A DNA stretch of 64,000 bases from Streptomyces sp. Act143 (GCF_003143935.1 NZ_QFRX01000001.1:5897816-5961815); one strand, 5' to 3'. Positions 17,465-26,377 are shown, counted from the first letter of the stretch. The notes: generated by a model from the sequence alone, not told the origin. A program made the numbers and translations.

Positions 17465-18846
17465 GGCGCCTTGGAGGCCTTCCGCAGGACGGCGTACAGT
17501 CCCGCGCTCACCACGAACCCGACCAGGCAGGTGATGTCCCCGAAGGACGGCCACCGCTCCGGCACCCACCCCACGTACTTCTCCTGGTTGGAGAAGAGCG
17601 GCACGGACACCGCGATGCCGGTCAACAGGGCCGTGACACCGGGCCAGTTGGAGAACCCGCGGTCGCTCAGCCGTCCCGCCAGTTCCGCCACCGGCGTCCG
17701 CGACCGCGCCCACCGCTCCACCAGCACCACGCCCAGCCACGGCCCCACCCAGTACGCGATCACCAGCAGGAACGCCTCGTAGGCGTGCCCGGCGTCCGCG
17801 AGCGACGCCCACGCCGCCCCCGTACCGGCGAGCCCGCACAGCACGACGATCGCGCTCCGCCCCAGCCAGGCGGGCAGCTTCAGGCCCAGCGAGGTGATCG
17901 ACATGGCGGAGGAGTAGACGTTGAGCGCGTTCGCCGACACCGCGCCCAGGATGATCGCGAGGAGCACCGAGTTGCCGAGCCAGCCCGGCAGATGGCCCGT
18001 GAAGGCCGCCGTCGGGGTCGCGCCCTGCGGTGCCACGATCGTCGCCGACGCCGCGCCGATCACCGAGACCACCGCGATGGACACGAACAGCCCCACCGCC
18101 GGGCAGACGACCGTCTGCCACCGGCTCGCCGTGCGCGGGAGATAGCGGGAGTAGTCCGACGCGCCCGGGTTCCAGCCCGCCGCGTACCCCCACGCCGTGC
18201 TGAACGCCAGCAGGAAGCCGCCGATGCCGCCGCCCGCCCCGGCGCTCAGGTCACCGGCCTCCTTGAAGGTCCACACCCCGGCCAGCAGGAAGATCACCGC
18301 CAGCGCCGGGAACGCGTACTTCTCGAAGGCGTGCACGAAGTTGTGGCCGATGAAGCCGATCACGATCTCGGCGGCGACCACGATCAACAGGGACGGCAGC
18401 GGACGCAGGCCCGTCAGCGTGTTCAGCGCGAAAGCGGCGCTCACACTGTTCACCGCGAACCAGCCGACCCCGGCCACCAGGGCGTTCACACCCGACGGCA
18501 GCAGGTTGCCGCGATAGCCGAACGCGAGCCGGCCGATCGCCATCTGCGGCACGCCGAAGCGGGGACCGTCCAGCGACAGCACCCCTTGCGTCAGGGCGCC
18601 GAGCGCCGTCCCCAGGAGCAGCGCCGCCGTCGCCGCCCAGAAGCTCAGTCCGAAGAACAGCACCGAGATCACCCCGATGTACACGGTGGCGAACTCGATG
18701 TTCGGGGACGCCCACGTCCACAGCAGTTGCAGGGGGCTGCCGTGGCGCTCGGCGTCGGGGATCGGCTCCGAGCCGGCCGTCTCGACGGCGATGACCTTGT
18801 CGCCGTACGCGGGGGCGGCCGTGCCGGCCGTGGTGGCTGTCGTCAT
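17446..18846 (-). CDS. NCS1-family purine/cytosine permease
   Basis: This 466-aa membrane protein has 12 predicted segments. The NCS1 signature includes WTWASPNIEFATVYIGV near the N-terminus, GVPQMAIGRLAFGYRGN (helix 3) and GWNPGASDYSRYLP (about residue 235), residues known to line the substrate pocket in Mhp1/CodB-like carriers. It imports a nucleobase or related compound (cytosine, purine, allantoin or thiamine-like) with a cation; which one cannot be read. It could supply the deaminase operon near 5.4 kb, although the genes are 12 kb apart. It is divergent from a DMT transporter. Confidence 0.88.
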   Translation of the reverse strand: MTTATTAGTAAPAYGDKVIAVETAGSEPIPDAERHGSPLQLLWTWASPNIEFATVYIGVISVLFFGLSFWAATAALLLGTALGALTQGVLSLDGPRFGVPQMAIGRLAFGYRGNLLPSGVNALVAGVGWFAVNSVSAAFALNTLTGLRPLPSLLIVVAAEIVIGFIGHNFVHAFEKYAFPALAVIFLLAGVWTFKEAGDLSAGAGGGIGGFLLAFSTAWGYAAGWNPGASDYSRYLPRTASRWQTVVCPAVGLFVSIAVVSVIGAASATIVAPQGATPTAAFTGHLPGWLGNSVLLAIILGAVSANALNVYSSAMSITSLGLKLPAWLGRSAIVVLCGLAGTGAAWASLADAGHAYEAFLLVIAYWVGPWLGVVLVERWARSRTPVAELAGRLSDRGFSNWPGVTALLTGIAVSVPLFSNQEKYVGWVPERWPSFGDITCLVGFVVSAGLYAVLRKASKAPQPSTA

Positions 18847-18941
18847 GCGAGGTAAGTGTCCGGTCGTGACGGGCCGCCCGACAGGGGCGCGTTGTCCGCT
18901 TCGGAAGCCTCACCGGCGTACAACCTGCACGCATCGGCGGG

Positions 18942-18959
18942 GCCGATGGCCCCATCGGC
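18942..18959. promoter_or_regulatory. Perfect 8-2-8 inverted repeat between divergent transporters
   Basis: GCCGATGG and CCATCGGC flank a CC spacer, 96 nt upstream of the NCS1 permease start and 57 nt upstream of the DMT gene. The site is near the TACCGT -10-like hexamer, so it may be an operator for either transporter. Confidence 0.4.
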
Positions 18960-19002
18960 AGGACCCCCCACTGGCGCGTGGACCTGCACCGATGCCCGCT
19001 CC

Positions 19003-19008
19003 TACCGT
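19003..19008 (+). promoter_or_regulatory. -10-like hexamer of the DMT transporter gene
   Basis: TACCGT ends 7 nt before the ATG at 19016, a leaderless-type arrangement identical to that before the NACHT gene. Confidence 0.4.
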
Positions 19009-19015
19009 CAGGGAC

Positions 19016-19966
19016 ATGACCTCCGACCGCAAGGGCATCGCCCAGCTCACGACCGCCATGATCCTCTCCGGCACCCTCGGCGTCTTCGTCGTCGAGTCGG
19101 GTGCCTCCCCCTTCGACGTCGTCTTCTTCCGCGTGGTCTTCGGTGCCCTCGCGCTGGGCGGGTACGTGGTGGCCCGCGGCTGGCTCCGCGACCACGGCTT
19201 CACCCCCCGCACCCTCGGACTCGCCGTCCTGGGCGGGGTGTTCATCGTCTTCAACTGGGTGTTCCTCTTCGAGTCGTACGAGAACACCTCGATCTCCGTG
19301 GCCACGGTCGTCTACCACACCCAGCCGTTCTACGTCGTGCTGCTGGGCGCCCTCCTGTTCCGCGAGCGGCTGACGGCGGCGAAGGCGGGCTGGATCGCGC
19401 TGGCCTTCGCGGGCCTGATCCTCGTCTCGGGCGTCACACCCGGCGACTTCACCGGCGGCGGGACGTATCTCCTCGGCGTCGGACAGGCGTTGCTCGCCGC
19501 GCTCCTCTACGGTCTGTCCACCCTCGTCACCAAGCGGATCACCGGAGTCCGCCCGCACCTCATCGCGCTCGTCCAAGTCCTCGTCGGCATCCCCTTGTTG
19601 CTTCCCTTCGCCGACTTCGGCGCGATGAGCGGCGCGAGCGCGGGCGACTGGGGCTGGCTGGCCGGGCTCGGGTTCATCCACACCGGGCTGATGTACGTCC
19701 TGATGTACGCCGCCTACGCCCAGCTGCCGCTGTCGAAGATCGCCGTCCTGGCCTTCGTCTACCCGGCCGTCGCGATGGGCATGGACTGGGCGGTGTACGG
19801 CCACCACATCGGCCTCGTCCAGGCGCTGGGCGTCCCGCTGATCGTCCTCGCGAGCCTCAAGGTCACCCTTGCTCGGACACCAGCTTCCGCGCCTGCTCCG
19901 CGAACAGCCGGGCATGCGCCGGCAGCCGCTTCCCGGCCCGCCACGCGAGCTGCGTCCGGAGCGTGA
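19016..19966 (+). CDS. EamA/DMT-superfamily transporter
   Basis: This is a 316-aa protein with ten hydrophobic segments in two EamA repeats. The first begins GIAQLTTAMILSGTLGVFVV; the second begins YLLGVGQALLAALLYGLSTL (about residue 155). Members export amino acids, metabolites or drugs; specificity is unknown. The last 35 or so residues (Ala/Pro/Thr-rich, after ASLKVTLARTP) are simply the antisense reading of the convergent LysR 3' end, a 104-nt overlap, so the true conserved protein ends near residue 283. ATG 19016 is supported by an upstream TACCGT at leaderless spacing. Confidence 0.85.
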   Translation: MTSDRKGIAQLTTAMILSGTLGVFVVESGASPFDVVFFRVVFGALALGGYVVARGWLRDHGFTPRTLGLAVLGGVFIVFNWVFLFESYENTSISVATVVYHTQPFYVVLLGALLFRERLTAAKAGWIALAFAGLILVSGVTPGDFTGGGTYLLGVGQALLAALLYGLSTLVTKRITGVRPHLIALVQVLVGIPLLLPFADFGAMSGASAGDWGWLAGLGFIHTGLMYVLMYAAYAQLPLSKIAVLAFVYPAVAMGMDWAVYGHHIGLVQALGVPLIVLASLKVTLARTPASAPAPRTAGHAPAAASRPATRAASGA

Positions 19967-20747
19967 ACGGCGGCTCCCAGTCCAGTCGTACGAGAGAGCC
20001 CTCCGCGAGTTCGGCGGCGACCGTGATCTCCGGCAGCAGCGCGATGCCGAGACCGGCCGCCGCCGCGCGTTTGGTGGCCTCGATCGTGCCGAACTCCATG
20101 AAGTCGACCGGTCCGCCCCGGGAGTTGAGCTCCCGCTCGAACAAGTCCCGGTAGGCACAGCCGGGTTCGGTGGCCAGGAGGGACTGGCCGAGCAGGTCGG
20201 CGGACGTCAACTCCCGTCCTCTGAGCGCGTGTTCCGGCGCCGCCACCAGCGCCAGCGGTTCCACCGCCAGCACCTCGCTGTCCAGGCCCGGGTGCTCGGT
20301 CTCCGCCTCCATCAGGAAGCCCACGTCGTAGGTGCCCTGCCGCAGCGCCTGCCGGGTCTCGTCACCGAGGGTCGTGCGCAGGGACAGCCGTACCTTCGGA
20401 TAGCGGTGGTGGAACAGCTCCAGCAGCGGCGGCAACCGGTACGAGGTCAGCGACTCCATGGTGCCGACGGCGAGGGTGCCGGAGGGCTCCTCGGTCCCGG
20501 CGACGGCCGCCCGCGCCTCCTCGCCCAGCTCGATGATCTGCCGGGCGTAGGGCAGCAGCCGCTCCCCGGCCTCCGTCAGCCGGATACGGCTGCCGAGCCG
20601 GTCGAACAGCTCCACGCCGAGCGAGTCCTCCAGGGCGCGGATCTGGCCGGTGACGCTGGACTGGGCGTAGCTCAGCTCGGCCGCGGCCCGGGTGAAGCTG
20701 AGGACAGCGGCGACCTTCTCGAAGGTGACCAGCAGCCGCAGCTCCAC
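19863..20747 (-). CDS. LysR-family transcriptional regulator
   Basis: This is a 294-aa LTTR. The N-terminal winged HTH (about residues 1-60) contains LSFTRAAAELSYAQSSVTGQ and LEDSLGVELFDRLGSRIRLT. The effector domain (about 88-290) is a two-lobed periplasmic-binding fold. The GTG start is 2 nt after the stop of the small membrane protein gene, so the two form a short operon. Overlapping convergently with the DMT transporter suggests a possible target, but LysR targets are usually divergent, so the assignment is open. Confidence 0.88.
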   Translation of the reverse strand: MELRLLVTFEKVAAVLSFTRAAAELSYAQSSVTGQIRALEDSLGVELFDRLGSRIRLTEAGERLLPYARQIIELGEEARAAVAGTEEPSGTLAVGTMESLTSYRLPPLLELFHHRYPKVRLSLRTTLGDETRQALRQGTYDVGFLMEAETEHPGLDSEVLAVEPLALVAAPEHALRGRELTSADLLGQSLLATEPGCAYRDLFERELNSRGGPVDFMEFGTIEATKRAAAAGLGIALLPEITVAAELAEGSLVRLDWEPPFTLRTQLAWRAGKRLPAHARLFAEQARKLVSEQG

Positions 20748-20748
20748 G

Positions 20749-21063
20749 TCAGGGCTCGTCCCGCTTCTTGCGGTCCCGGTCCTCGTCCTCGTCGAGGGAC
20801 TTCAGGAACTCGGGGTTGTCGTCGGGGGCGACCCAGCGCTGCGACTGACCCGCCCGCACGCCCGACCAGCCCTCGGCGGCCAGGCTGCGCTTCTTGCCCG
20901 CGATCAGCCAGGAGATGGAGCCCACCAGCGGGAACAGCAGCACGAGGATCGCCCACAGCGGCTTGGGCATGTGCCGGACGTCCTCGTCCTGCGTGCTGAT
21001 GCAGTCGATGAACGCGTAGATGCTCAGCGCCAGCGGCACGAGGAACATCAGCACCCGGAGCAT
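20749..21063 (-). CDS. Small membrane protein with PLDc_N domain
   Basis: This 104-aa protein has two membrane helices (LMFLVPLALSIYAFIDCIS and WAILVLLFPLVGSISWLIAG) separated by PKPLW, the signature of the phospholipase D nuclease N-terminal (PLDc_N) domain. It then carries a charged tail DEDEDRDRKKRDEP. No catalytic HKD motif is present; such stand-alone domains are common in actinobacteria and have no established function. ATG 21063 follows GGGAGG; a GTG four codons earlier is also possible. Confidence 0.75.
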   Translation of the reverse strand: MLRVLMFLVPLALSIYAFIDCISTQDEDVRHMPKPLWAILVLLFPLVGSISWLIAGKKRSLAAEGWSGVRAGQSQRWVAPDDNPEFLKSLDEDEDRDRKKRDEP

Positions 21064-21149
21064 GGGCCCTCCCACGGGACGGTCGTCGGGGCCGCGATCA
21101 CAGCCCCCAGGTACTGGGCCAGGGTAGCCCGTACCGGATACTGGGACGC

Positions 21150-22607
21150 ATGGCTTACGACGATCTTCGCTCGCTGCTCAGGGCCCTGGAACGCGAGGGC
21201 GACCTCAAGCGCGTCAAGGCCGAGGTCGACCCGTACCTGGAGGTCGGGGAGATCGTCGACCGGGTCAACAAGGCAGGCGGCCCCGCGCTCCTCTTCGAGA
21301 ACGTGAAGGGCTCCTCGATGCCCCTCGCGATGAACGTCTTCGGCACCGACCGACGCCTGCTGAAGGCGCTCGGGCTGAAGTCGTACGGCGACATCTCGGA
21401 CAAGATCGGCGGGCTGCTGCGCCCCGAGCTGCCGCACGGCTTCGTGGGCGTGCGGGAGGCCTTCGGCAAGCTCGGCGCGATGGCGCACGTGCCGCCGAAG
21501 AAGGTGAAGTCCGGTGACGCGCCGGTGCAGGAGGTCGTCCTCACCGGCGACGACGTCGACCTGGACCAGCTGCCGGCGCTGTTCACCTGGCCGCAGGACG
21601 GCGGCTCCTTCTTCAACCTCGGGCTGACCCACACCAAGGACCCCGAGAGCGGCATCCGCAATCTCGGCCTGTACCGCCTCCAGCGCCACGACAAGCGCAC
21701 GATCGGCATGCACTGGCAGATCCACAAGGACAGCCGGAACCACTACCAGGTGGCGGCCCGCCGCGGTGAGCGCCTCCCGGTCGCGATCGCCTTCGGCTGC
21801 CCGCCCGCGGTGACCTACGCCTCCACCGCCCCGCTCCCCGGTGACATCGACGAGTACCTGTTCGCCGGGTTCGTCGCCGGCAAGCGGATCGAGATGGTCG
21901 ACTGCAAGACGGTGCCGCTGCAGGTGCCGGCGCAGGCCGAGGTCGTCATCGAGGGCTGGCTGGAGCCGGGCGAGATGCTCCCCGAGGGCCCCTTCGGCGA
22001 CCACACCGGGTTCTACACCCCGCAGGAGCCGTTCCCGGCGCTGCGGATCGACTGCGTGACGATGCGGAAGCGGCCGCTGCTTCAGTCGATCGTCGTAGGG
22101 CGGCCCCCGACGGAGGACGGCCCGCTGGGTCGTGCGACGGAGCGCTTCTTCCTCCCCCTGCTGAAGATCATCGTGCCGGACATCGTGGACTATCACCTGC
22201 CCGAAGCGGGCGGATTCCACAACTGCGCGATCATCTCGATCGACAAGAAGTACCCCAAGCACGCCCAAAAGGTGATGCACGCTGTGTGGGGCGCCCACAT
22301 GATGTCCCTGACGAAGTTGATCGTGGTCGTCGACTCGGACTGCGATGTCCACGACCTCCACGAGGTGGCCTGGCGGGCGCTCGGCAACACGGACTACGCG
22401 CGCGACCTGTCGGTCGTCGAAGGACCCGTCGACCATCTCGACCACGCCTCCTACCAGCAGTTCTGGGGCGGCAAGGCGGGGATCGACGCGACGAAGAAGT
22501 GGCCCGAGGAGGGCTACACCCGCGACGGCGGCTGGCCGGACATGGTGGTGTCCGACCCGGAGACGGCGGCGAAGGTCGACCGCCGCTGGAAGGAGTACGG
22601 CCTGTGA
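21150..22607 (+). CDS. mqnL: UbiD-family menaquinone decarboxylase (futalosine pathway)
   Basis: This is a 485-aa UbiD-fold prenyl-FMN decarboxylase. Family features include VKGSSMPLAMNVFGT near residue 53, the cofactor region THTKDPESGIRNLG with RLQ, and the C-terminal KWPEEGY. Next to a UbiA prenyltransferase and a UbiX homologue it fits MqnL, which removes the carboxyl group from prenylated 1,4-dihydroxy-6-naphthoate in the futalosine menaquinone route. The stop overlaps the mqnP GTG by 4 nt. GATACT 7 nt before the ATG suggests leaderless transcription. Confidence 0.92.
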   Translation: MAYDDLRSLLRALEREGDLKRVKAEVDPYLEVGEIVDRVNKAGGPALLFENVKGSSMPLAMNVFGTDRRLLKALGLKSYGDISDKIGGLLRPELPHGFVGVREAFGKLGAMAHVPPKKVKSGDAPVQEVVLTGDDVDLDQLPALFTWPQDGGSFFNLGLTHTKDPESGIRNLGLYRLQRHDKRTIGMHWQIHKDSRNHYQVAARRGERLPVAIAFGCPPAVTYASTAPLPGDIDEYLFAGFVAGKRIEMVDCKTVPLQVPAQAEVVIEGWLEPGEMLPEGPFGDHTGFYTPQEPFPALRIDCVTMRKRPLLQSIVVGRPPTEDGPLGRATERFFLPLLKIIVPDIVDYHLPEAGGFHNCAIISIDKKYPKHAQKVMHAVWGAHMMSLTKLIVVVDSDCDVHDLHEVAWRALGNTDYARDLSVVEGPVDHLDHASYQQFWGGKAGIDATKKWPEEGYTRDGGWPDMVVSDPETAAKVDRRWKEYGL

Positions 22608-23506
22608 GTTCCGCGTCTGCCGCGATCCCCCAGCCGGGACGTACGAAGGCGTTCCTGCGCCTGGTGATGATCGAGCACTCGGTGTTCGCGCTGCCGTTCG
22701 CGTACATCGCGGCGCTCACCGCGATGTTCCAGTGGGACAGGAACATCCACTGGGGCCGGCTGCTGCTGGTCACCATCTGCATGGTCGGCCTGCGGACCTT
22801 CGCCATGGCCGTCAACCGGATCATCGACCGGGAGATCGACGCGCGGAACCCGCGCACCGCCCACCGCGAGCTGGTGACCGGCGCGATGTCGGTCAAGCAC
22901 GCCTGGACCGGCGCGCTGGTCGCGGTCGTGGTCTTCCTGGGCTCGGCGGCCCTGCTGAACCCGCTGTGCCTGGCCCTCGCCCCGGTCGCCGTGATCCCGA
23001 TGGTGGTCTACCCCTACGGCAAACGCTTCACGAACTTCCCGCAGGCCATCCTCGGCCTCGCCCAGGCCATGGGCCCGATCGGCGGCTGGCTGGCGATCAC
23101 CGGCGAGTGGTCCTGGGACGCGGTGATCCTGGGCCTCGCGGTCGGCATCTGGATCGGCGGCTTCGACCTGATCTACGCCTGCCAGGACGTCGAGACCGAC
23201 CGCGAGATCGGCGTCATGTCGGTCCCGGCCCGCTTCGGCATCCCGGCGGCCATCTGGGGCGCCCGGGTCTGCCACTTCCTGACCATGTCCCTGCTGGTCT
23301 GGTACGCCGTGGCCACGGACGCGGGCGGGTTCTTCTGGGTCGGCCTGATGATCGTCGCCGGCGCCTTCGTCTACGAGCACAACATCGTCCGCCCCCATGA
23401 CCTGACCCGCCTGAACAGGGCGTTCTTCAGCGTCAACGGGTTCATCGGCATTGCCCTGTTCGTGTGTGCGCTGCTTGATCTCCTGGTTCGGGGCCTGACC
23501 GTGTAA
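22604..23506 (+). CDS. mqnP: UbiA-family prenyltransferase for menaquinone
   Basis: This 300-aa membrane prenyltransferase has about nine helices. The two Asp-rich motifs that bind Mg-diphosphate are present: NRIIDREIDARNPRT (about residue 68) and DVETDREIG (about residue 198). It attaches the polyprenyl chain to 1,4-dihydroxy-6-naphthoate. The GTG start at 22604 lies within the mqnL stop (GTGA), tying production of the two enzymes together. In related genomes the UbiX gene follows directly; here a truncated Uma2 gene intervenes. Confidence 0.92.
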   Translation: MSSASAAIPQPGRTKAFLRLVMIEHSVFALPFAYIAALTAMFQWDRNIHWGRLLLVTICMVGLRTFAMAVNRIIDREIDARNPRTAHRELVTGAMSVKHAWTGALVAVVVFLGSAALLNPLCLALAPVAVIPMVVYPYGKRFTNFPQAILGLAQAMGPIGGWLAITGEWSWDAVILGLAVGIWIGGFDLIYACQDVETDREIGVMSVPARFGIPAAIWGARVCHFLTMSLLVWYAVATDAGGFFWVGLMIVAGAFVYEHNIVRPHDLTRLNRAFFSVNGFIGIALFVCALLDLLVRGLTV

Positions 23507-23550
23507 CTACGGTGCGGCCTGCCATCGAGTGCAGACACAGGGAGGCCGAT

Positions 23551-23928
23551 GTGGCCGTGCCGTTCAGCGACGACTTCGAGTTCTGTCCCGATCTCGCGGT
23601 CATTCCGGCGGCCGAACAGCATCGCAATCTGACCGCCTACCCGCCCGACCTGATCGAGCTCGCCATCGAGGTCGTCTCGCCGAGCAGCGTCCGCAACGAC
23701 TACGAGGTAAAGGACAAGCAGTACGCGGTCCAGGGCATCCCGAACTACCTGATCTTCGATCCCCGCGACGGGCACTTGGCCACCCGGTGGAATCCGGGCC
23801 CCGAGGGGTACCTCGGGCGGGACACCATTCCGTACGGCGGGAAAGTCACCGTCGAGACCAAGCTCGGGCGCCTCACCATCGACACGCGGCGCCTCCCTGT
23901 GGATCCCGAGGCGCCTGCCCAGTCCTGA
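23551..23928 (+). pseudogene. N-terminally truncated Uma2-family (DUF820) PD-(D/E)XK protein
   Basis: The 125 residues from GTG 23551 match only the C-terminal two-thirds of Uma2 proteins, which are usually about 190 aa. The nuclease core is visible: CPDLAVIP (Asp), IEVVSPSSVRNDYEVKDKQY (Glu and Lys) and GIPNYLIFDP. The N-terminal RYELIDGVL-like segment and HQ helix are missing, and only 44 nt separate it from the mqnP stop. GGGAGG precedes GTG 23551, so the fragment may still be translated; GTG 23512 is an alternative. Uma2 genes are numerous and mobile in Streptomyces, and this copy splits mqnP from mqnM. It is probably a relic. Confidence 0.65.
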
Positions 23929-23947
23929 GCACCTCTCTCCTCACCGG

Positions 23948-23953
23948 TACGCT
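23948..23953 (+). promoter_or_regulatory. -10-like hexamer of mqnM
   Basis: TACGCT ends 6 nt before the GTG at 23960. mqnM therefore seems to have its own promoter after separation from mqnLP. Confidence 0.4.
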
Positions 23954-23959
23954 CAAGAT

Positions 23960-24640
23960 GTGAACGCAGGAGAAACGCAGCGCGTGCCTTGGATCGTGGG
24001 GGTGTCGGGTGCCTCCGGGACGCCGTACGCGGCCGCTGTGCTGCGGGCGCTGCTGGAGGCGGGGGAGAGCGTCGACCTGGTCGTCAGCAGGGCCTCGCGG
24101 CTGACGCTGCTGGACGAGACCCGGATCTCGTTCCGGGACGCGCACTGGCAGGACGACCTGCGGGAATGGCTGGCCAGGGGCGCCGACGGCAAGCCCGGGA
24201 CCTTCGACGTCGACATCACGCGCGTGCGGTACTGGAACGCCGGTGACCTCGCCGCGGGCCCGTCGTCGGGGTCGTATCCCGTCAAGGGCATGCTGATCGT
24301 CCCGGCCTCCACCGCCTGCGTCGCCGGAGTCGCCCTCGGGCTCTCCAAGGACCTGCTCCAGCGCGCCGCGAGCGTGACCCTCAAGGAGCGCCGCACGCTC
24401 GTGGTCGCCGTACGGGAGACCCCCTTGAACGGCCAGACGCTGCGGCACCTCGTCGCCCTCGACGACCTCGGCGCCACCGTCGTGCCCGCCTCACCCGCCT
24501 TCTACGCCGGCGCCACCCACATCCAGGACCTCGTCGACTTCGTCGCCGGACGGGTCCTCGACGTGGCGGGGGTCGAGCACCGGCTGTACCGGCGGTGGAA
24601 GGGCGAGCTCGGCGGCGGGTCCGGAACCCCCACGACGTGA
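23960..24640 (+). CDS. mqnM: UbiX-family flavin prenyltransferase
   Basis: This is a 226-aa flavoprotein. The FMN-binding start WIVGVSGASGTPYAAAVLRA (about residue 10), the VVSRAS loop, VPASTACVAGVALGLSKDLL (about 115) and VVAVRETPLN are all UbiX hallmarks. It makes prenyl-FMN from FMN and dimethylallyl phosphate, the cofactor required by the UbiD-type decarboxylase MqnL two genes upstream. The GTG start has TACGCT 6 nt upstream. About 20 extra residues lie between the first strand and the core, compared with E. coli UbiX (189 aa). Confidence 0.9.
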   Translation: MNAGETQRVPWIVGVSGASGTPYAAAVLRALLEAGESVDLVVSRASRLTLLDETRISFRDAHWQDDLREWLARGADGKPGTFDVDITRVRYWNAGDLAAGPSSGSYPVKGMLIVPASTACVAGVALGLSKDLLQRAASVTLKERRTLVVAVRETPLNGQTLRHLVALDDLGATVVPASPAFYAGATHIQDLVDFVAGRVLDVAGVEHRLYRRWKGELGGGSGTPTT

Positions 24641-24719
24641 GCGCCATCTGAGCAAGTCGCAGTACCTCTCATCACTTCGGGAACTTTCGGGATCCTCTTC
24701 AGCGGAAGGCTTCGATCGC

Positions 24720-25175
24720 ATGGACGCGGTGGACAGGCAGCTCATCCAGGCTCTGAGGGAGAACGGCCGGGCTTCCTACGCGGAACTGGGCCGCCTCGTC
24801 GGTCTGTCGGGACCCAGCGTCACCGACCGCATCAACCGGCTGGAGGCGGCCGGTGTCATCACCGGCTACCGCGCCACCGTCGACGCCGCCTCGCTCGGTC
24901 TCGGCGTCACCGCCCTCATCGGCATCTCCCTCTCCGACGCCGCCGACCACGAGGACGTGGCCCGCCGGATGAAGGACCTGCCGGAGATCGAGGACTGCTG
25001 GTTCATCGCGGGCGACGACTCGTTCATGCTCAAGGTGCGGGCCAGCGACGTCGACGGCCTGGAGAAGATCATCCGGCGGCTCAGCGGGACCAAGGGCGTC
25101 TCCCGGACCCGTACCACCATCGTGCTCTCCACCAAGTGGGAGAACCGGGTCGGGGAGCTGCCCGAAGAGGCGTAG
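24720..25175 (+). CDS. Lrp/AsnC-family transcriptional regulator
   Basis: This 151-aa protein has an AsnC-type HTH (MDAVDRQLIQALRENGRAS, then LVGLSGPSVTDRINRLEAAGVI, shown as adjoining elements) and an effector-binding RAM domain (about residues 68-145) with a beta-alpha-beta fold. It sits between mqnM and mqnE in the same orientation, a location also known in S. coelicolor, so a link to menaquinone or aromatic amino acid status is plausible but unproven. Confidence 0.9.
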   Translation: MDAVDRQLIQALRENGRASYAELGRLVGLSGPSVTDRINRLEAAGVITGYRATVDAASLGLGVTALIGISLSDAADHEDVARRMKDLPEIEDCWFIAGDDSFMLKVRASDVDGLEKIIRRLSGTKGVSRTRTTIVLSTKWENRVGELPEEA

Positions 25176-25213
25176 CCGTACGGTTGGACAGGTCGTCGTA
25201 GAAAGGTTGTGGC

Positions 25214-26377
25214 ATGGACGTCGGACTCAAGCGCGAGCTGGAGGAGAAGGTACGGGCGGGTGTGCGCCTGACCCGCGAGGACGGCATCGCGCTCTACGAG
25301 TCGGACGACCTGGCCTGGCTCGGCGGCCTCGCGCACGAGGTGCGCACGCGCAAGAACGGTGACGTCGTCCACTTCAACGTCAACCGGCACCTCAACATGA
25401 CCAACGTGTGCACCGCCTCCTGCGCCTACTGCTCCTTCCAGCGCAAGCCGGGGGAGAAGGACGCGTACACGATGCGCATCGAGGAGGCGGTGAAGCTCGC
25501 CAAGGCGATGGAGGGCGAGAACCTCACCGAGCTGCACATCGTCAACGGGCTGCACCCCAGTCTGCCGTGGCGCTACTACCCGCGGTCGCTGCGGGAGCTG
25601 AAGGCGGCGCTGCCGAACGTCTCCCTGAAGGCGTTCACCGCGACCGAGATCCACCACTTCGAGACGATCTCCGGGCTGAGCGCGAGCGAGATCCTCGACG
25701 AGCTGATCGACGCCGGGCTGGAGTCGTTGACCGGCGGTGGCGCCGAGATCTTCGACTGGGAGGTCCGGCAGCACATCGTGGACCACAAGACCCACTGGGA
25801 GGACTGGTCCCGCATCCACCGGCTGGCGCACGAGAAGGGTCTGAAGACCCCGTGCACCATGCTGTACGGCCACATCGAGGAGCCGCGGCACCGGGTGGAC
25901 CACGTGCTGCGGCTGCGTGAGCTCCAGGACGAGACCGGCGGCTTCCAGGTCTTCATCCCGCTGCGCTACCAGCACGACTTCGTCGACATGAAGGACGGCA
26001 AGGTACGCAACCGGCTCCAGGCGCGTACCCAGATGGCGACCGGCGCGGAGGCGCTGAAGACCTTCGCCGTGTCGCGGCTGCTCTTCGACAACGTCCCGCA
26101 CGTCAAGGTGTTCTGGGTGATGCACGGCGTCCAGACCGCGCAGCTGGCGCTGCTGCACGGGGCCGACGACATGGACGGCTCGGTCGTCGAGTACAAGATC
26201 ACCCACGACGCGGACAACTTCGGCACGCCGAACAAGCTGACGCGGGACGACCTGCTGGACCTGATCCGGGACGCCGGTTTCCGGCCGGTGGAGCGGAACA
26301 CCCGGTACGAGGTGATCCGTGAGTACGAGGGCCCCGACCCGGCGCGCCGCGAGTCGCCGCAGCCGATGCGGGTGTGA
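25214..26377 (+). CDS. mqnE: Aminofutalosine synthase (radical SAM)
   Basis: This is a 387-aa radical SAM enzyme. The cluster motif CTASCAYCSFQ (CX3CX2C, about residue 66) binds 4Fe-4S, and downstream GLHPSLPWRYY and ALTATEIHHF-like segments (here FTATEIHHFE) match MqnE. It joins the carboxyvinyl-oxybenzoate made by MqnA to adenosine from SAM, giving 6-amino-6-deoxyfutalosine. MqnA is encoded 20 kb away in this window; MqnC, MqnB and MqnD are not present here. The ATG follows AAAGGTTG. Confidence 0.95.
   Translation: MDVGLKRELEEKVRAGVRLTREDGIALYESDDLAWLGGLAHEVRTRKNGDVVHFNVNRHLNMTNVCTASCAYCSFQRKPGEKDAYTMRIEEAVKLAKAMEGENLTELHIVNGLHPSLPWRYYPRSLRELKAALPNVSLKAFTATEIHHFETISGLSASEILDELIDAGLESLTGGGAEIFDWEVRQHIVDHKTHWEDWSRIHRLAHEKGLKTPCTMLYGHIEEPRHRVDHVLRLRELQDETGGFQVFIPLRYQHDFVDMKDGKVRNRLQARTQMATGAEALKTFAVSRLLFDNVPHVKVFWVMHGVQTAQLALLHGADDMDGSVVEYKITHDADNFGTPNKLTRDDLLDLIRDAGFRPVERNTRYEVIREYEGPDPARRESPQPMRV

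Noticed and set aside
18847..19015. Riboswitch upstream of the permease or DMT transporter
   Set aside because: The region has an 8-2-8 inverted repeat but no recognisable TPP, purine, guanidine or ykkC core, and the DMT gene appears leaderless.
24660..24720. GGGAACTTTCGGG before the Lrp gene as an ECF sigma -35 element (GGAAC)
   Set aside because: No matching -10 (TCT/GTC) at 16-17 nt could be placed convincingly; noted only as similar to the 27.67-kb repeat.
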